Shown here: one piece after another, positions 20,903-31,946 of the stretch
Layout of the letters: each line of letters begins with the position of its first letter
How positions within the stretch are numbered: position 1 is the first letter of the stretch
NCBI GenBank assembly: GCA_020080175.1
Contig: JAGHQL010000051.1
Location: 1 to 64,000, forward strand
DNA: 64,000 nt
Direction: 5' to 3'
Origin: Glutinoglossum americanum
Taxonomy: Eukaryota > Ascomycota > Geoglossomycetes > Geoglossales > Geoglossaceae
The notes under the pieces: model-generated
Told to the model about the DNA's origin: nothing
What the model saw: only the letters and a program-made list of their open reading frames with translations
Databases searched by the model: none
Made by a program: the position numbers and the translations under genes

Positions 20903-21781
20903 ATGTCGTCCGCGGCATTGCAACCCTTCCCTACTCACCACCAAACACTTAAATCAGAGAAGCCCTCCACGGGTGCCGCCTCGCGTATACGCGATTCCCT
21001 TGTCAAGACGGAGAATCCCCGGGAATCCGACGGCGCGGTTGCGGGGGTTGGGCAGGGTCCGCGCCCGGCTCTAAAACGCTCCGGTAGGTCGCCCAAAGGG
21101 CAGGCGCGCGATTGTGGTATCAACCCCAGGCGGGCGCCTTTACGCAATGCCTCCTCTCGCGCTCGTATCGGCGTCTCCAAAGCTTATGCTCCACTACTCA
21201 TCCCGGCTTCGATAGAGTCGGACGCTGCTGGTCCCTCCCAGATCCTCGACAACTCAGACACAGAGATGCTTCTCAACATCGACGACTTGATCGATGACGT
21301 AGACTGTAGTGGCGAGAGTGATGGCTATACAGAAGCGGGAGCTTCGGTCGCATCTCGACGCAGCCGCAGAGGGATTCTAGGGAAGCGCAAGAATGCTCGA
21401 GCGCAAGAGGCATGCGAGGGCAATCCTGCGGGGAGGAGAAGTAGGAGGGGAGAGAGACTGGATAGGGAAGATTTAATGCTAATACGAGGTGAAGGTGATA
21501 TAGCGAGGAAGAGGGCGGCAAGGAGGAGAAGGTTGTGCGTGCTAGCTGAAGAAGAGAGGGGAGGCTTGGACAGAAAAGAAATCGAGAAATTAGTGGGATT
21601 TATGGCGGGGACAATCGATTGGAGAAGTGCTGTAAGAGTAACGAAAGGTATTGATAACGAGAGGACAAACAACGGTCCGATCGAAGGAGATATCGAAGAT
21701 TTGGCCGCGCCAGCGGAAGCTCTCAGCAATCATTGGAGAGACGTACTGAGCAAAATGCTCGTGGATATGTACCCATCATAG
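20903..21781 (+). CDS. Disordered basic/acidic protein of unknown function
   Basis: Single exon, 292 residues from the ATG at 20903; an in-frame ATG at 20885 would add six residues. The protein is low in hydrophobics. It has Arg/Lys-rich blocks (ASRRSRRGILGKRKN, ARKRAARRRRL) that could act as nuclear-localisation signals, an acidic Asp/Ser segment near residues 112-140, and a more ordered C-terminal stretch (IEKLVGFMAGTIDWRSAV, LSNHWRDVLSKMLVDMYPS). I do not recognise the family. It is convergent with RPC31, 145 bp away. Confidence 0.55.
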   Translation: MSSAALQPFPTHHQTLKSEKPSTGAASRIRDSLVKTENPRESDGAVAGVGQGPRPALKRSGRSPKGQARDCGINPRRAPLRNASSRARIGVSKAYAPLLIPASIESDAAGPSQILDNSDTEMLLNIDDLIDDVDCSGESDGYTEAGASVASRRSRRGILGKRKNARAQEACEGNPAGRRSRRGERLDREDLMLIRGEGDIARKRAARRRRLCVLAEEERGGLDRKEIEKLVGFMAGTIDWRSAVRVTKGIDNERTNNGPIEGDIEDLAAPAEALSNHWRDVLSKMLVDMYPS

Positions 21782-21926
21782 CTAACTTACACGCAAAAAG
21801 CTCCAGCTTCTTGTGGCTGCGGAATAAAGAATACATGCACCCTAGTCTCACCAAAAATTAGTAGTTCTTGAGCTAAAGATCACGATTCCGTGATTCATAG
21901 ACACCGGTTCCAGTAAGATCGATCCC

Positions 21927-22887
21927 TCAGTACCATCCTTCCCCGTCCGCACCACCTCCGTCTTCAAAATCGTCGAGGTAGTCGTCGCCGCCATCTTCAA
22001 AGTACCCTTCAGCGTTATAATCACCCGCCATTTCCTCTTCCTCGTCCTCAAAATCATCGTCGACCTCTTCCTCCTCCTCGGGCTGCTCGTCGTCTGCGTT
22101 TCTTATACCATCCTTGGTATCTTCCTCATCTTCCTCGTCATTCAACAGCGAGTTCAACATCCCCTTTCGCCTCTCTAGAGCAGCCTTTGAGCTCAGGCCT
22201 CCAATGCCACCTTGTTGTCCTTCTGGATCTGGAGATCCCCACTCATCTTCGGAAAGACTGTTTGCGTGAGTTGTAGATATTGTCAATTTCTTCTTCTTCG
22301 AGGGACGGGCGCCGTTTGGCGCGGTTGAGTCGGGGTCTAGAGTAGACCAGAGCTCTTTGGGAAAGAACTTAAGGACTACCCCCCCCCCAAGAGTAAGCTA
22401 TCCTATCGAAGGGATAAGAGCTAGGGTATCAGCCTCACCATATGGCCGCGTATCCAACCTTGGTAATTTTCTTTTCTTCTTCATATACCGCATACTATAA
22501 GTGGGAACGCCTTCGAACGGGTCTACCTGCCCTGCTCCGAGAGCTCCTTTTGTGCCAACGCGGCGGCTATCACCGAGAACGGTGTAAAGCGGCCCCTCGT
22601 GGATGCGATCGCGTAGGTGACGATACAGGGATACTTGAAGGCGTTCGGGACGTGTAAGGGGTGTGGGAACAGGTGGTGGAACGGGCTAGATATTAGGTTA
22701 GCATGATATTGGCAATATTTATAAGAGGTCTGGGATATATTTATATGCCACGCACTGGATACAGCTGGCTTGGGGTATAATCAAGCTTGAGATCTGGATC
22801 CCAGGCCCATGGGACGTCTGCTCCAGCGATCTTCCCAGGACCTCCGAGTCTACCACCTCGCCAGCCACCACGTCCTCCACGAGACAT
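21927..22887 (-). CDS. RPC31: RNA polymerase III subunit Rpc31/RPC7
   Basis: Subunit of the Pol III-specific trimer used in initiation at tRNA and 5S genes; nuclear. Three exons: 22887-22756, 22685-22439 and 22375-21927; 275 residues. The N-terminus is Gly/Arg-rich (MSRGGRGGWRGGRLGG), followed by PWAWDPDLKLDY and PSQLYPPPVPTP, then YSMRYMKKKRKL, RPYVLKFFPKELWSTLDP and an SKKKKL basic patch. The C-terminal third is an acidic tail of Glu/Asp, as in the family. Intron 2 has a G10 run directly before its TAG acceptor. Divergent from the HSM3-like gene, 270 bp apart. Confidence 0.85.
22379..22388. repeat. C10/G10 homopolymer inside RPC31 intron 2
   Basis: Ten C on the + strand. On the coding (minus) strand this is ten G immediately before the TAG acceptor, where a pyrimidine tract is normal. 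Confidence 0.85.
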
Positions 22888-23157
22888 ACTAAAATTTAAA
22901 GGGCCTAGAATTGCTTAGGTGTTCTCTTCTAACGTAGTTATAACAGCGTGTCCATCGAGAGGACACAATTCAAAATTTAGAGCCCAAAGACGTCGTGCAG
23001 ATGAGGTAAGAGGACCTTCTCGGTGGTGCGCCAAAAGCCCCGCCGCGTCTTTCACTTCTCCCCCGCCAAATCTCCATACCAACGACAGATAGCAAACAAC
23101 CAACGAAAATCACCGCTAGGAGTCGAAAACTCACCTTTATAGGGGCGTGCTCAAAAG

Positions 23158-25261
23158 ATGGCAGAAAATCCTCCAGTATCGCTACCGGACCTACAGCAAC
23201 ATCTTTTAGGAGTTGCAGAAAATCCGGATACCAAACTTGATGCAAGGCTATTCGACAAGGTCGAGGCACAGTTAACAGGTCAGCTACATAGACGCCCATC
23301 TCCCGTTGATTCAATCTAGCTAACATGTGCCAGAACAAAATCTTCCCCCTCTTCTTCCGACTCTCCTCCCCCAGTTAACCTCAATTCTACCTATCCTCAA
23401 ACAGAACCCCGAACCAGTAACGTCTTTCATTGTAACCCTCCTACGGCCAGTCCCGTTCACTTCATGTCTCATTTTCACCTCTCCTACATCGCTTGTTGAG
23501 GCTCTACACTCGCCTTCATCGCCGGTCAACATTCTTGCACTCTCGTTGCTAGAGAAAGCTGCAGCAAGCCCTAGTGATGCTGCTATTGTAGCCGGTATCA
23601 AAGAGGTGGTTTCCGAGCTAGTGACGCTATGGCTTTGTACCCCAGATACGGAAGTCGCAGAGAAGGCCGCGGGGGTTCTTGGAAACCTTTTGGAAGTTGA
23701 CTGTGGGACAAGCGACGCTGGCGATATCGACGTGGACATGGAAGACGCAGACAGCAACGGAGGGCAAAATGGGAGAGGTCAGGGCTTAGTGTGGAGAAGG
23801 ATATTCGGGGATAGAGACATCTACAGTTTGTTGTTTTCGATATGTAGTCTGAAGACGACTGGAACCGATGGAGGACAGCTAAGCAAAAGGGAAAAGACAC
23901 TAAGTCAAGCCCGACTGCTTGGCTTAGTCCAAAGACTGGCCATATTGGATTTCGGAATAATCATGCATTCGCACCACCCGGACCTGGAGGCGTCATACGG
24001 CCTCCAGAATGACAGGGAAGGGTTTCTGGACTTCGTTGCCGTTCATATGGTTGATACCAAAGACGATGTGCTAATGCACATGACTCTCATAGACTTCTTT
24101 ACGGAGCTCTTGAAAGCGGTCTCATCCCCTGACACCAATATGTCCTCTTCTATCGCATCTTTGTCCCTATCGCCATCCTCATCGTCATCTTTGGACTTTC
24201 TTATTAGCCGCGGCCTCCACGACAGGACCAGCTCTTATTACCTCGACCCTACATCGCCGAAACTCGATCCATTAGATATAACATTCCTCTCGGGTCGTGC
24301 CGCGACATATCTCTCAGTCTACGCCTCTCATTACCCAAACCACTTTCTCACCACCGTCAGAGCCGGAGGTAATATGTCCGTGATCGACTCGGTGCTCTCG
24401 CGCATCTCCGAGACATTGGTCAGTCGTTCACTAAGACAGGAGGCACCAAGCTATGACCTTCATCTTCTTACCTCTCTCCCCCGAGCGTCACTCTTACCAA
24501 GAATTCCGCCAACCTCCTCGAGCATCCCTAGAGATTTGTGGCGATCGAGCCCCGTCTCTTTGATTCCATTACAACGAACAAATCCCGAGTATCTCAACGC
24601 CCTCGCGACGCTTTTCCATGGCCCATTCCAGGCCGCAGGTGAAGCCATTACTTACCCACCGTCATCAGCACCAGAGTCCCTGAGGCCGCCAACCCTAGTG
24701 TCTGAATCAGCGGCTGCCCGAGCGCTGTACACACTATACCTTGCTAAGGAACCTAATTTCTATAAAACACTCGTAGGCCATGCAGAAGTCGTGGCGCTTA
24801 AGGAAACCGCTATCGCGGCGTTGAACCTCCTATCAGCCATTATCACAGCCAATTGGTCACCGCTCCCGTCTTCTGAGCAAGAAACCAACTCTAATTCGAT
24901 CGCCCTACCGACCGAAGACCAGCTTGCCTCCCTGCTTCCCCCTTCAGCGCTCCCGCCTCCGCCACCTTCTGGGCTATCGGCCATACTCCATGAGCCCACC
25001 CTCGGCGTCGTAATCCCATACCTCCTTGCCCCAGCACAATCTTTCAGTAACCTAGTGGGTGGACGCGGTGACGCAGAAAGCGCCGCATACAAGGTTGCCG
25101 TCGCTAAGTTTGGGGCAGCGAAAAAGCTTTTTGAGGGTCTAAAACAAGATAACTCGAGCGAGGCAGTTCAGTTAAGGCCTCTATTTGCTGAGAGGATCGC
25201 TAGAGGGCCGTGGGCGTCAGACAGCCGTCCTGGAGAGCACCTTGCAACTATGGAGTTGTAG
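23158..25261 (+). CDS. HSM3: HSM3/PSMD5-like proteasome base assembly chaperone
   Basis: Two exons: 23158-23278 and 23334-25261; 682 residues. It starts MAENPPVSLPDLQQHL and is a helical, Leu/Ala-rich protein with HEAT-like repeats (VNILALSLLEKAA, EVAEKAAGVLGNLLEVD). An acidic loop sits at about 170-180, and a Pro-rich loop occurs in the C-terminal half (PPSALPPPPPS). Layout and segments such as AESAAYKVAVAKFGAAKKLF resemble the fungal proteins annotated as Hsm3, the S5b-type chaperone that binds Rpt1 during 26S proteasome base assembly. The assignment is by overall pattern, not by a diagnostic motif; another armadillo/HEAT protein remains possible. Confidence 0.6.
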
Positions 25262-25832
25262 GGGATCGTTCTTGAATATGTAGAGACTTCTTTCCCTTAC
25301 GGAAGAGGATCTAGTCGCATGATAAGTACGTAAATTTTAATATACACGCACCCAGGGGCAATTTGAGCTTCTTGCTGCAATAGCAAATGAACACCTTCGC
25401 CGAAAATCCAAGAACCGCGTTGTATTTATTCTACCTGTGCAATTACCTGTACGTGTATGTACATACCTTCTTCGATCCCAGGTTCCTTTCATATTCATCA
25501 AGAGTAAATCGTCCTTGGAATCATACCCCTAGCATTCAAACCGCTCAACAGCGGCGGCTTAGGAATGAGCCAGATAGACTAGGTAGGAACTCCATCACCC
25601 CAGTCCTCCAAGTACCTGTGAATATACCATCTGGGTTCCAGTAGACCAGCTTCCCATCCGACTTGCCGATTTCCGGCTGCCTTAAAGATCGGTCTATGCG
25701 GTTCCAAGATACCCGCACCAGTTGTGGTGTGTCGGTACACCTGGTCTGAAGGTATGCCACCATAGGTTGTTAGGGTGGAGTCTATATTGGATTAAGAGTG
25801 ATGGCTTTGGCAATTCCACCGCCAGACTATCT
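25262..25832. other. Intergenic region, convergent 3' ends
   Basis: Between the HSM3-like gene (+) and PRP38 (-). A 72-codon minus-strand ORF at 25545-25763 is the only candidate; it has no recognisable sequence and is not called. Confidence 0.5.
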
Positions 25833-26639
25833 TCAGTCACGAACAGATCCGTTTTGATCTTCTCTTGCGTCTTCCGCGGCATCATCAGCATCGCCAGCCC
25901 TTCCTGCATTCTCTATCACCTCATCCCCCGACTCGCTTTCCTCCTCAGAGTCTTCACTACGAGGTTCAGCAACCTCATCCGCATAAATTTCATCAATTTC
26001 GTCCCCAATAGGACTGATCCTCTCATCCAATAATTCCAAATCCTCCAGCTGTTGTCGACTTGGCATCTTCCACAGACTAGTCGCGCACACTCTATCCTTC
26101 ATTAAGAGATCATCGATGAATTGGTCCATGTACGTCAATGCGAACCCAGTCTTAGTTCGGCGCCTCAATTTTCGGTAGTCGGATAGGAAGGGCTCCAGAG
26201 TCTTATAGATATCTGCCGGATCGAACGTTAATCTGACATAGAACGCGGCGAGAGCACGGAGGTATCTGCGCCATAACAGTTAGCGAAGTTATTCATACCA
26301 ACAACCCAAACACAAAACAACACACTTGAAATCTTCGTTATTCAGATACTCCATCACAATGTCCCTCTCCGGTTTCAACTGCAAAAGCTTGAATGCCAGA
26401 CAGAGAAACGGCGTCGGTTTCCCTTGCCCGTATGTCCCGCCAATGAAAGTCATCTCCACAGCCCGATCACATAGCGTCGCGGCGTTCAGTCCAAAACACT
26501 GCTCCTTCCAGTAGTAAGAATCAAAGATACGCTCGCGAACGGGCTTTTCTATGAGCAGAGCAGGATTCTGCCCGCGGATAAGCTCTCCTTCATAGCCTCG
26601 CTCATCGACCATATACTTCGCATCAGCGCGGTGGGTCAT
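25833..26639 (-). CDS. PRP38: Pre-mRNA splicing factor Prp38
   Basis: Component of the U4/U6.U5 tri-snRNP and spliceosomal B complex, needed for activation; nuclear. Two exons: 26639-26326 and 26265-25833; 248 residues. Start chosen at MTHRADAKYMVDERGYEG, which matches the family N-terminus; an ORF extension to 26678 adds 13 residues not typical of it. Conserved segments are IRGQNPALLIEK, RIFDSYYWKEQCFGLNAATL, IGGTYGQGKPTPFLCLAFKL, YLRALAAFYVRLTF, YRKLRRRT and LTYMDQFIDDLL. A Glu/Asp/Ser-rich tail follows (about 200-248). Divergent from ATG33. Confidence 0.93.
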
Positions 26640-27419
26640 GGTGGTCGCCTTGTAGTTCAAATCGCTGAGATTTTGCACTTGAGGCTCATCCCAAAAAATA
26701 AGCCCTTATCCGATTAATCGATCTTATTGGCGAACTAGCGAGAACCCCAAATCGGGCGAACACGTCGCTTTCTGAGAGATTCGACAAAAATATGGCATGG
26801 AATTTCGGTTCCCTCCTGCGGTATAGCGGGAATTCGGTAACGACCTTTACGTGGAATTTTACGTGGGATTAACACCGTCAATCTTGAGAGTTTTGACAAA
26901 AAAGTGGCACGAAATTTCACGCACTCTTTCGAGTATAGCGCTTTTAGAGAGGCTTCCACATGTACTTAGCACTATCCAACATCTCACAACTTGAGACGAT
27001 AATTCTAGGCTTTTTTATTGGAAACCATTCCCCTTCAGCTTTTCACCATATCTCCAATAGACATACCACAGTTATTTATTATCCCAACTATTGTGGCCTC
27101 CAGTGGGTTAGGCGTTGCTGCGGCGGCGTACAAAGCAATGCAGCCACAAGTCGACTGAAACCAATCCCCGGTATAACCATAGTAAAAGGCACAGAAGATA
27201 ATACAGAAACTGTCAATTTGATATCTTAAAGGAAAACCACTGCATCTATCACGAACCAACAGTGTCGTGTCATGAGCCGAGGCACGGCAGCATCTGATTG
27301 GTTGTCGTGAGATTCCGCAAGTTCTCGTCTTCATGACACCGCGATCCGCGAACTCCATGACATTGCCCCATCCTTGCTAATGCCACAATTCTCGCTTGTA
27401 TCGTAAGAGACGGCCGAAA
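26640..27419. promoter_or_regulatory. Divergent promoter region of PRP38 and ATG33 with a degenerate repeat pair
   Basis: 780 bp between two start codons. Two related segments of about 55 bp, near 26770-26825 and 26887-26940, share the order GAGA, TTCGACAAAAA or TTTGACAAAAA, TGGCA, GAAATTTC-like and TATAGCG. They read as an imperfect direct repeat. No gene called. Confidence 0.45.
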
Positions 27420-28024
27420 ATGTCTAGAACGACCATCGCGACCGCAAAGTTTGTTGGATCTGTCAGCCTAGGTCTCCTGACTGTATGTAATCACCCTTTA
27501 CGCTGAGCCGAAAATTTCTTCACTCAGCAAGTTCCAATCGAAGCTAACCATCATTGATTCCCCATTTTGAGCAGGGTCTCTCGTACACCCTCGCAAACAT
27601 TACTATCCCGTCACTTCTCAATCTGCCTTCAGCATCAACTGCTCGCTCCACATTCAACTATATCCTTGCCACCAGCCGTGATCATCTGCGATCTCTCTCC
27701 ATTATCTCCTCATCATCCCTCATCCTTGCCTACATTCTCTCTCCGCGCGGAGGACGCCATCCTTACCTCATCTGGACAGCAGCGCTAGTTGGATTGAGTA
27801 GTTACGGGAACATTACTTTATTTTGCGCCTGGGGCAAACCTGGAGTAGATACGAACAGAAAGCGGCGAAGAGGTGTGAGCGAGGAGGTGACAGACGCCGA
27901 TGTCAACGGGGAAGAGGTCAAAAGGGCGATGGAAGATTTTCGGTCCCGTCAGGCGATGAGAGCAGCAGTTGCTGGCGTAGGGTTTCTGATGAACATTATC
28001 GGCATATGGGGTGATGGATATTAA
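27420..28024 (+). CDS. ATG33: Autophagy-related protein 33 (mitophagy)
   Basis: Mitochondrial outer-membrane protein required for selective mitophagy in yeast. Two exons: 27420-27482 and 27575-28024; 170 residues. It begins MSRTTIATAKFVGSVSLGLL, continues TGLSYTLANITIPSLL across the intron, then LILAYILSPRGGRHPYL, a variable Lys/Arg-rich loop, VNGEEVKRAMEDF and the terminal AGVGFLMNIIGIWGDGY. These are the features I know from filamentous-fungal Atg33. About four hydrophobic segments. The intron has a CTAAC branch site and GAGCAG acceptor. Confidence 0.83.
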
Positions 28025-30363
28025 GATTTGAGACCATCAACATTGACCAGTGTTGGGGTTGGGTGGTTTTTGGGGCAATTCCAGAGCAAATTTTCAGACA
28101 GTTCGGCCTCAATTGGAAATATAGGGAGTCATGGATGTAGGTCGGTCGGTTTCACAAGCATGATATTTTTGTGATTAAGTACCAGGAATACGCCTCTCAA
28201 GTACAGAGGTACATACAGGCACCCACTGTTTTTGCCATTGCAGATCGATTCTCCTGTTCATCCAGTATGTACGGCGGTAACTATTACCGCCGAAAATCTT
28301 AGCATTCTGCATCGCATGTAATTCCGATCAGCCTGGCCTAACCAATCCCGGTGGAGATCGGATCGAACTATTTCTAGAATAAAGGGCGCTTTGTCGCCGG
28401 TGGAATTTAGACCGCATGTCTCCGAAGCGGTGTCTCGTCACACCAATATCCGAGTCTACTGCTATATTCCATAGAAACTCATGGCCAATTGGAACGCGGT
28501 TCTTTGCGCATGTCTAAATCGCTCGGCTCCATCCGACCCGTTGGTCTCATCCCTGTTATGCTGCATTCCCCATAGCATGTGGCATGTGAGAGATTACGAC
28601 GCAAGCTTGCCCGATTCTGCCAGATGCGCCTAGCAACGCTGCCATCGTTGAGTACCCAGGCAAGATTGCGCAGAGCAAGTTGGCATAATTGGAGATAGTG
28701 TGGCGGATATACCTATTTCTGGACCGACCAGACACAAAGGAAATAGCTTGAGATGCGGCTAGCACCAAGAGAAGAACATGGGGATATAGAGCTTGCTGCT
28801 TGCTGCCGCTCACTTTCTGGTTTCCCGGAACGATAATTATCGGCGGGCATCATGTGCTTGCTGACTTGAAGAGAGTCAATTGCTCCACATAAACCCGACG
28901 GGAAGCACCCAAGAAAAAATTTGGAATTAAAGTACTGTGCAGTTCGTATCCCCTACTCCAAGAGCTCGGACGTGCATGATGAAGCGTAAGCCTCAAGCGA
29001 GGTCGGTTCCCCATTCGAGGACGAGTCCAATGCCCATTTCCACCGCCGATTCGTGCTACAAAAACCTTCTTCGCAGCCGAAGATCCAACCCCTGACCGCA
29101 GACGTCACACAATCAATCTCCCTCAATTCTGCGGCATGCATTATGTATGCAGCAGAGCAAGTTCCGAGGAATTCAAACTCGAGGACAGAGAGGCAGAGAG
29201 TAATAGAAGCACACAGCAGCAGCAGTGACACCCAATTCCCACCTGATTACCTCGACAATCAACAAACGTAGCATCGTCGTACATAGCTGCTAGTGTCACG
29301 CTTGTGTGATGAGAGCGAAACAGCTTCCATGCGTTAGCCTGTCAATAAACGATAGAACGATCGATCTATTTCGTTTCTCTAGGTTCGCGCAAAGTAAGCG
29401 CCTCGGAGCGTCTACTGTCTACCGTTTTCGGTCCAACATCCCGCCCCTTCCACGATTACAACCAACTTCATCCTTACCCTAACTTTCTTGCTCACCTTCC
29501 TCTTCATTGTCCCCTCCCGACCAACACCACGTCCTTCCCACCTTTCCTTACGATGCGAAGCGTTCGCCGAGGTCACACAGCGTGATCTCTGGGGTGGTCG
29601 TTTTCCTTCAGGACCTTAGGAACGGGCGCTTGGGTCAGTCGGTCGCTTGAGGAGTCTTGTGCATGGGTTTCGGTACAAAGGAAATTATCAACATTGCGAC
29701 GCCGGAAGAATAGTATTCTTCACCGTGCAAACCAACGATTTAACGAACATCGCTACTGTCTACGCCGAAGAGGATTCACTCCTACAGCTTTATTATTAGC
29801 ACTCGGTCTACCTCGACGGGTGGCTTGACCCGAGGAACGTCTGTCGAAGTCCACCAGGCGAAGTTCTTTACGACTTCGTCCAGTCACTCGTTCACAACCC
29901 TCTCGAAGCGTTCTCGCTGGGTGAGGGTATCTTCTTTCGTTTGGAGTTTTTCTGTTTCTGGTCGGTCGGCGGCAGCGGCTTTTTTTTTTCACGTTATACA
30001 ACATCTCATCCCCGCAATAGGTCGAGGCTTGGTGGGTCAAACCGTCTACTTTTGAAGCGAATAAGGTCTTCAATTAGTAAATATCCACGCTGGTAAGCCA
30101 TTCGCAGGTCTTCAGCTCGCACCTCAATTCGCTCCGATAGTCGTTCATGGCGTGCTGCTTAATTTTGTCGACTGACACACTCTATTGACAGTGTTTACCC
30201 GACCTGCCTGACCCCGTCCCAATATCTCTGATCTTCCATTATCTTCCTCCGTCGTTCAAAAGAGAAGGTTGGCCATTGCTAAAACGGACCAATTCCTATG
30301 TTCGATCTATCCGCAGCCCTCCTACGCACCTTTAACCCCACAGCGCCAAGAGCCGCAGCCGAT
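28025..30363. other. Gene-free interval upstream of the WSC gene
   Basis: 2.34 kb with only short, unconvincing ORFs; one minus-strand candidate with a hydrophobic N-terminus (28556-28813) lacks an ATG start. A pyrimidine-rich tract at about 29440-29550 is typical of fungal core promoters, so part of the interval is probably promoter and long 5' leader of the WSC gene. A near-palindrome centred on GCATGCATTATGTATGC lies at about 29130-29157. No RNA gene recognised. Confidence 0.5.
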
Positions 30364-31946
30364 ATGTCCTCGGGCAAGGGCAGCTATGCTATTATCCAGA
30401 ATACAACTCGCTCCGTTTGTTTCTTCCCGAGCCTGCACTCATCCAGATGGTCCACGGTGTCATTCACCCCGCGAATTTTCCCAGCCCTAGTCTGGCTGCT
30501 AGCGTTTGGCGTCCACAATGCAGCAGCATTGACTCAAAAGTACTGCTCTAGTCTTAACACCGGAGCGGACTTTCAGTCAGGTATGCAGAGTGGCATCTCC
30601 CCTAGCGAGACCCACAATGTTCCTTGCCAACGGTCAATAAGGAGACTAATGGTGTTCTTCAGTGTCCAACATCTTTCAATCGAATGGGGCTTGCCATGAC
30701 ACCTGCAACTCTGGAAATTATGCATTTGCCATTGTTCAAGGGATCCAGTGCTGGTGCTCAAACTACGCCCCCGGAACCACAACCTCGGTCGGAAATTGCA
30801 ACGACAGTTGCCCTGGATATCCCGCCGATCAGTGTGGTTCTCCGTCGGACGGTCTCTACGGATACATATCGCTTCTGAGGAATCCTTCAGGAACAATTGG
30901 AGGTTCGAGTTCTCCAACTAATCAGGCGGTCAGTAACCAAGTCCCTAGTAGAGAACATCTTCTCTATCCAGTCTCTCCATTTTGCTGTACATTTTGTCCC
31001 TGAGTTTCCCTACCCCCGAGATCCTCGATTTTTAACTATTCAGCCATAGAGGACTAGCCCAAGTCCCAGTCCCGTGACCGTTTTCCAGACGGTTACGAAC
31101 TTGGCTTCGGCGGAGAATTCTTTTAATACTCTTGTATGAAGGCCCCTCCCTTCCGAGTGGATTTGGGGGACCAGCCGTATTCTCACTAGGATTTTATTCG
31201 AGATGTAGCGAGACCTTTTTTTGTTTAAATTTGCTAATAAACCCTACCACACAGTCCTCAACGTCACTCCAACGGTCTTCAACTTGGACCGCGACACCAG
31301 TTACGACCATACAAACCATTACAGGTCAGGTCCAGACTGTTACTATCACTCCTACCGAGCCCCCTGGTTCCTCTGCCCTCACCCAGCAAGACAACAAGGA
31401 TACATTTTTCTCTAATGCAGGCAAGGTTGCTGGCTTATTCGTAGGACTAGCGATGATTATCCTTCTCGTGGCAGCTGGGGCTCTCTTCTTTTGTTGGCGG
31501 CGACGACGCCAAAATGGCAACACGCTACCTCCAATGGTTGATACCAGCGGCAGTACTCCGATACGGAGCCGCAGCCGTTCTATTAGCGAGTTAGGACTCG
31601 TAGATGGAACAGCACAGGTGGAGAAGCAGGTCTTACCTCGTATTACAACGGGGATGTGGACTATGTCCGGTGGCTCAGGCATCAGTCCTACTGGCCCCAA
31701 TCCAGCGAACAAGCGAAATAGTGCCGCAAGAATAGTAGACCAGAGGTTGGACCCAGGGTCGGTTTGGTCACCTGATCACGATAACTCAAGCCGAATTAGT
31801 GTGAGGAGTCTGCAAGACGATCGTGACTATTCAAGACGCGTATTGCGGGTGAGTTGGCGTTTCCAGATCTTTATATGGTTTGCTCTTAGATAACAAGGCT
31901 AACAAGGCACCTTTTAACAACACAGCTAGCAAATCCTGACCGCTAG
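30364..31946 (+). CDS. WSC-domain cell-surface protein with one membrane span
   Basis: Five exons: 30364-30580, 30663-30928, 31050-31133, 31255-31848 and 31926-31946; 393 residues. A hydrophobic segment (PALVWLLAFGVHNAAA, about 40-55) acts as signal peptide after an unusually long polar n-region. A WSC domain follows: YCSSLNTGADF, NGACHDTC, YAFAIVQGIQCWCSNYAP, CNDSCPGYPADQCG. Then a Ser/Thr-rich stalk with TVFQTVTNL-like repeats, a membrane helix at about 247-270 (VAGLFVGLAMIILLVAAGALFF), RRRR and a Ser-rich cytosolic tail. The layout is that of fungal cell-wall stress sensors of the Wsc type. The last coding exon is 21 nt (LANPDR). The start is moderately certain. Confidence 0.8.

Noticed and set aside
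20935-21180. Minus-strand ORFs over the gene at 20903-21781
   Set aside because: Mirror frames of a GC-rich, Arg-rich coding region; the + strand frame is much longer and continuous.
28556-28813. Minus-strand ORF with signal-peptide-like N-terminus
   Set aside because: The ORF starts on GTG, not ATG; no upstream exon, homology or second feature supports it.
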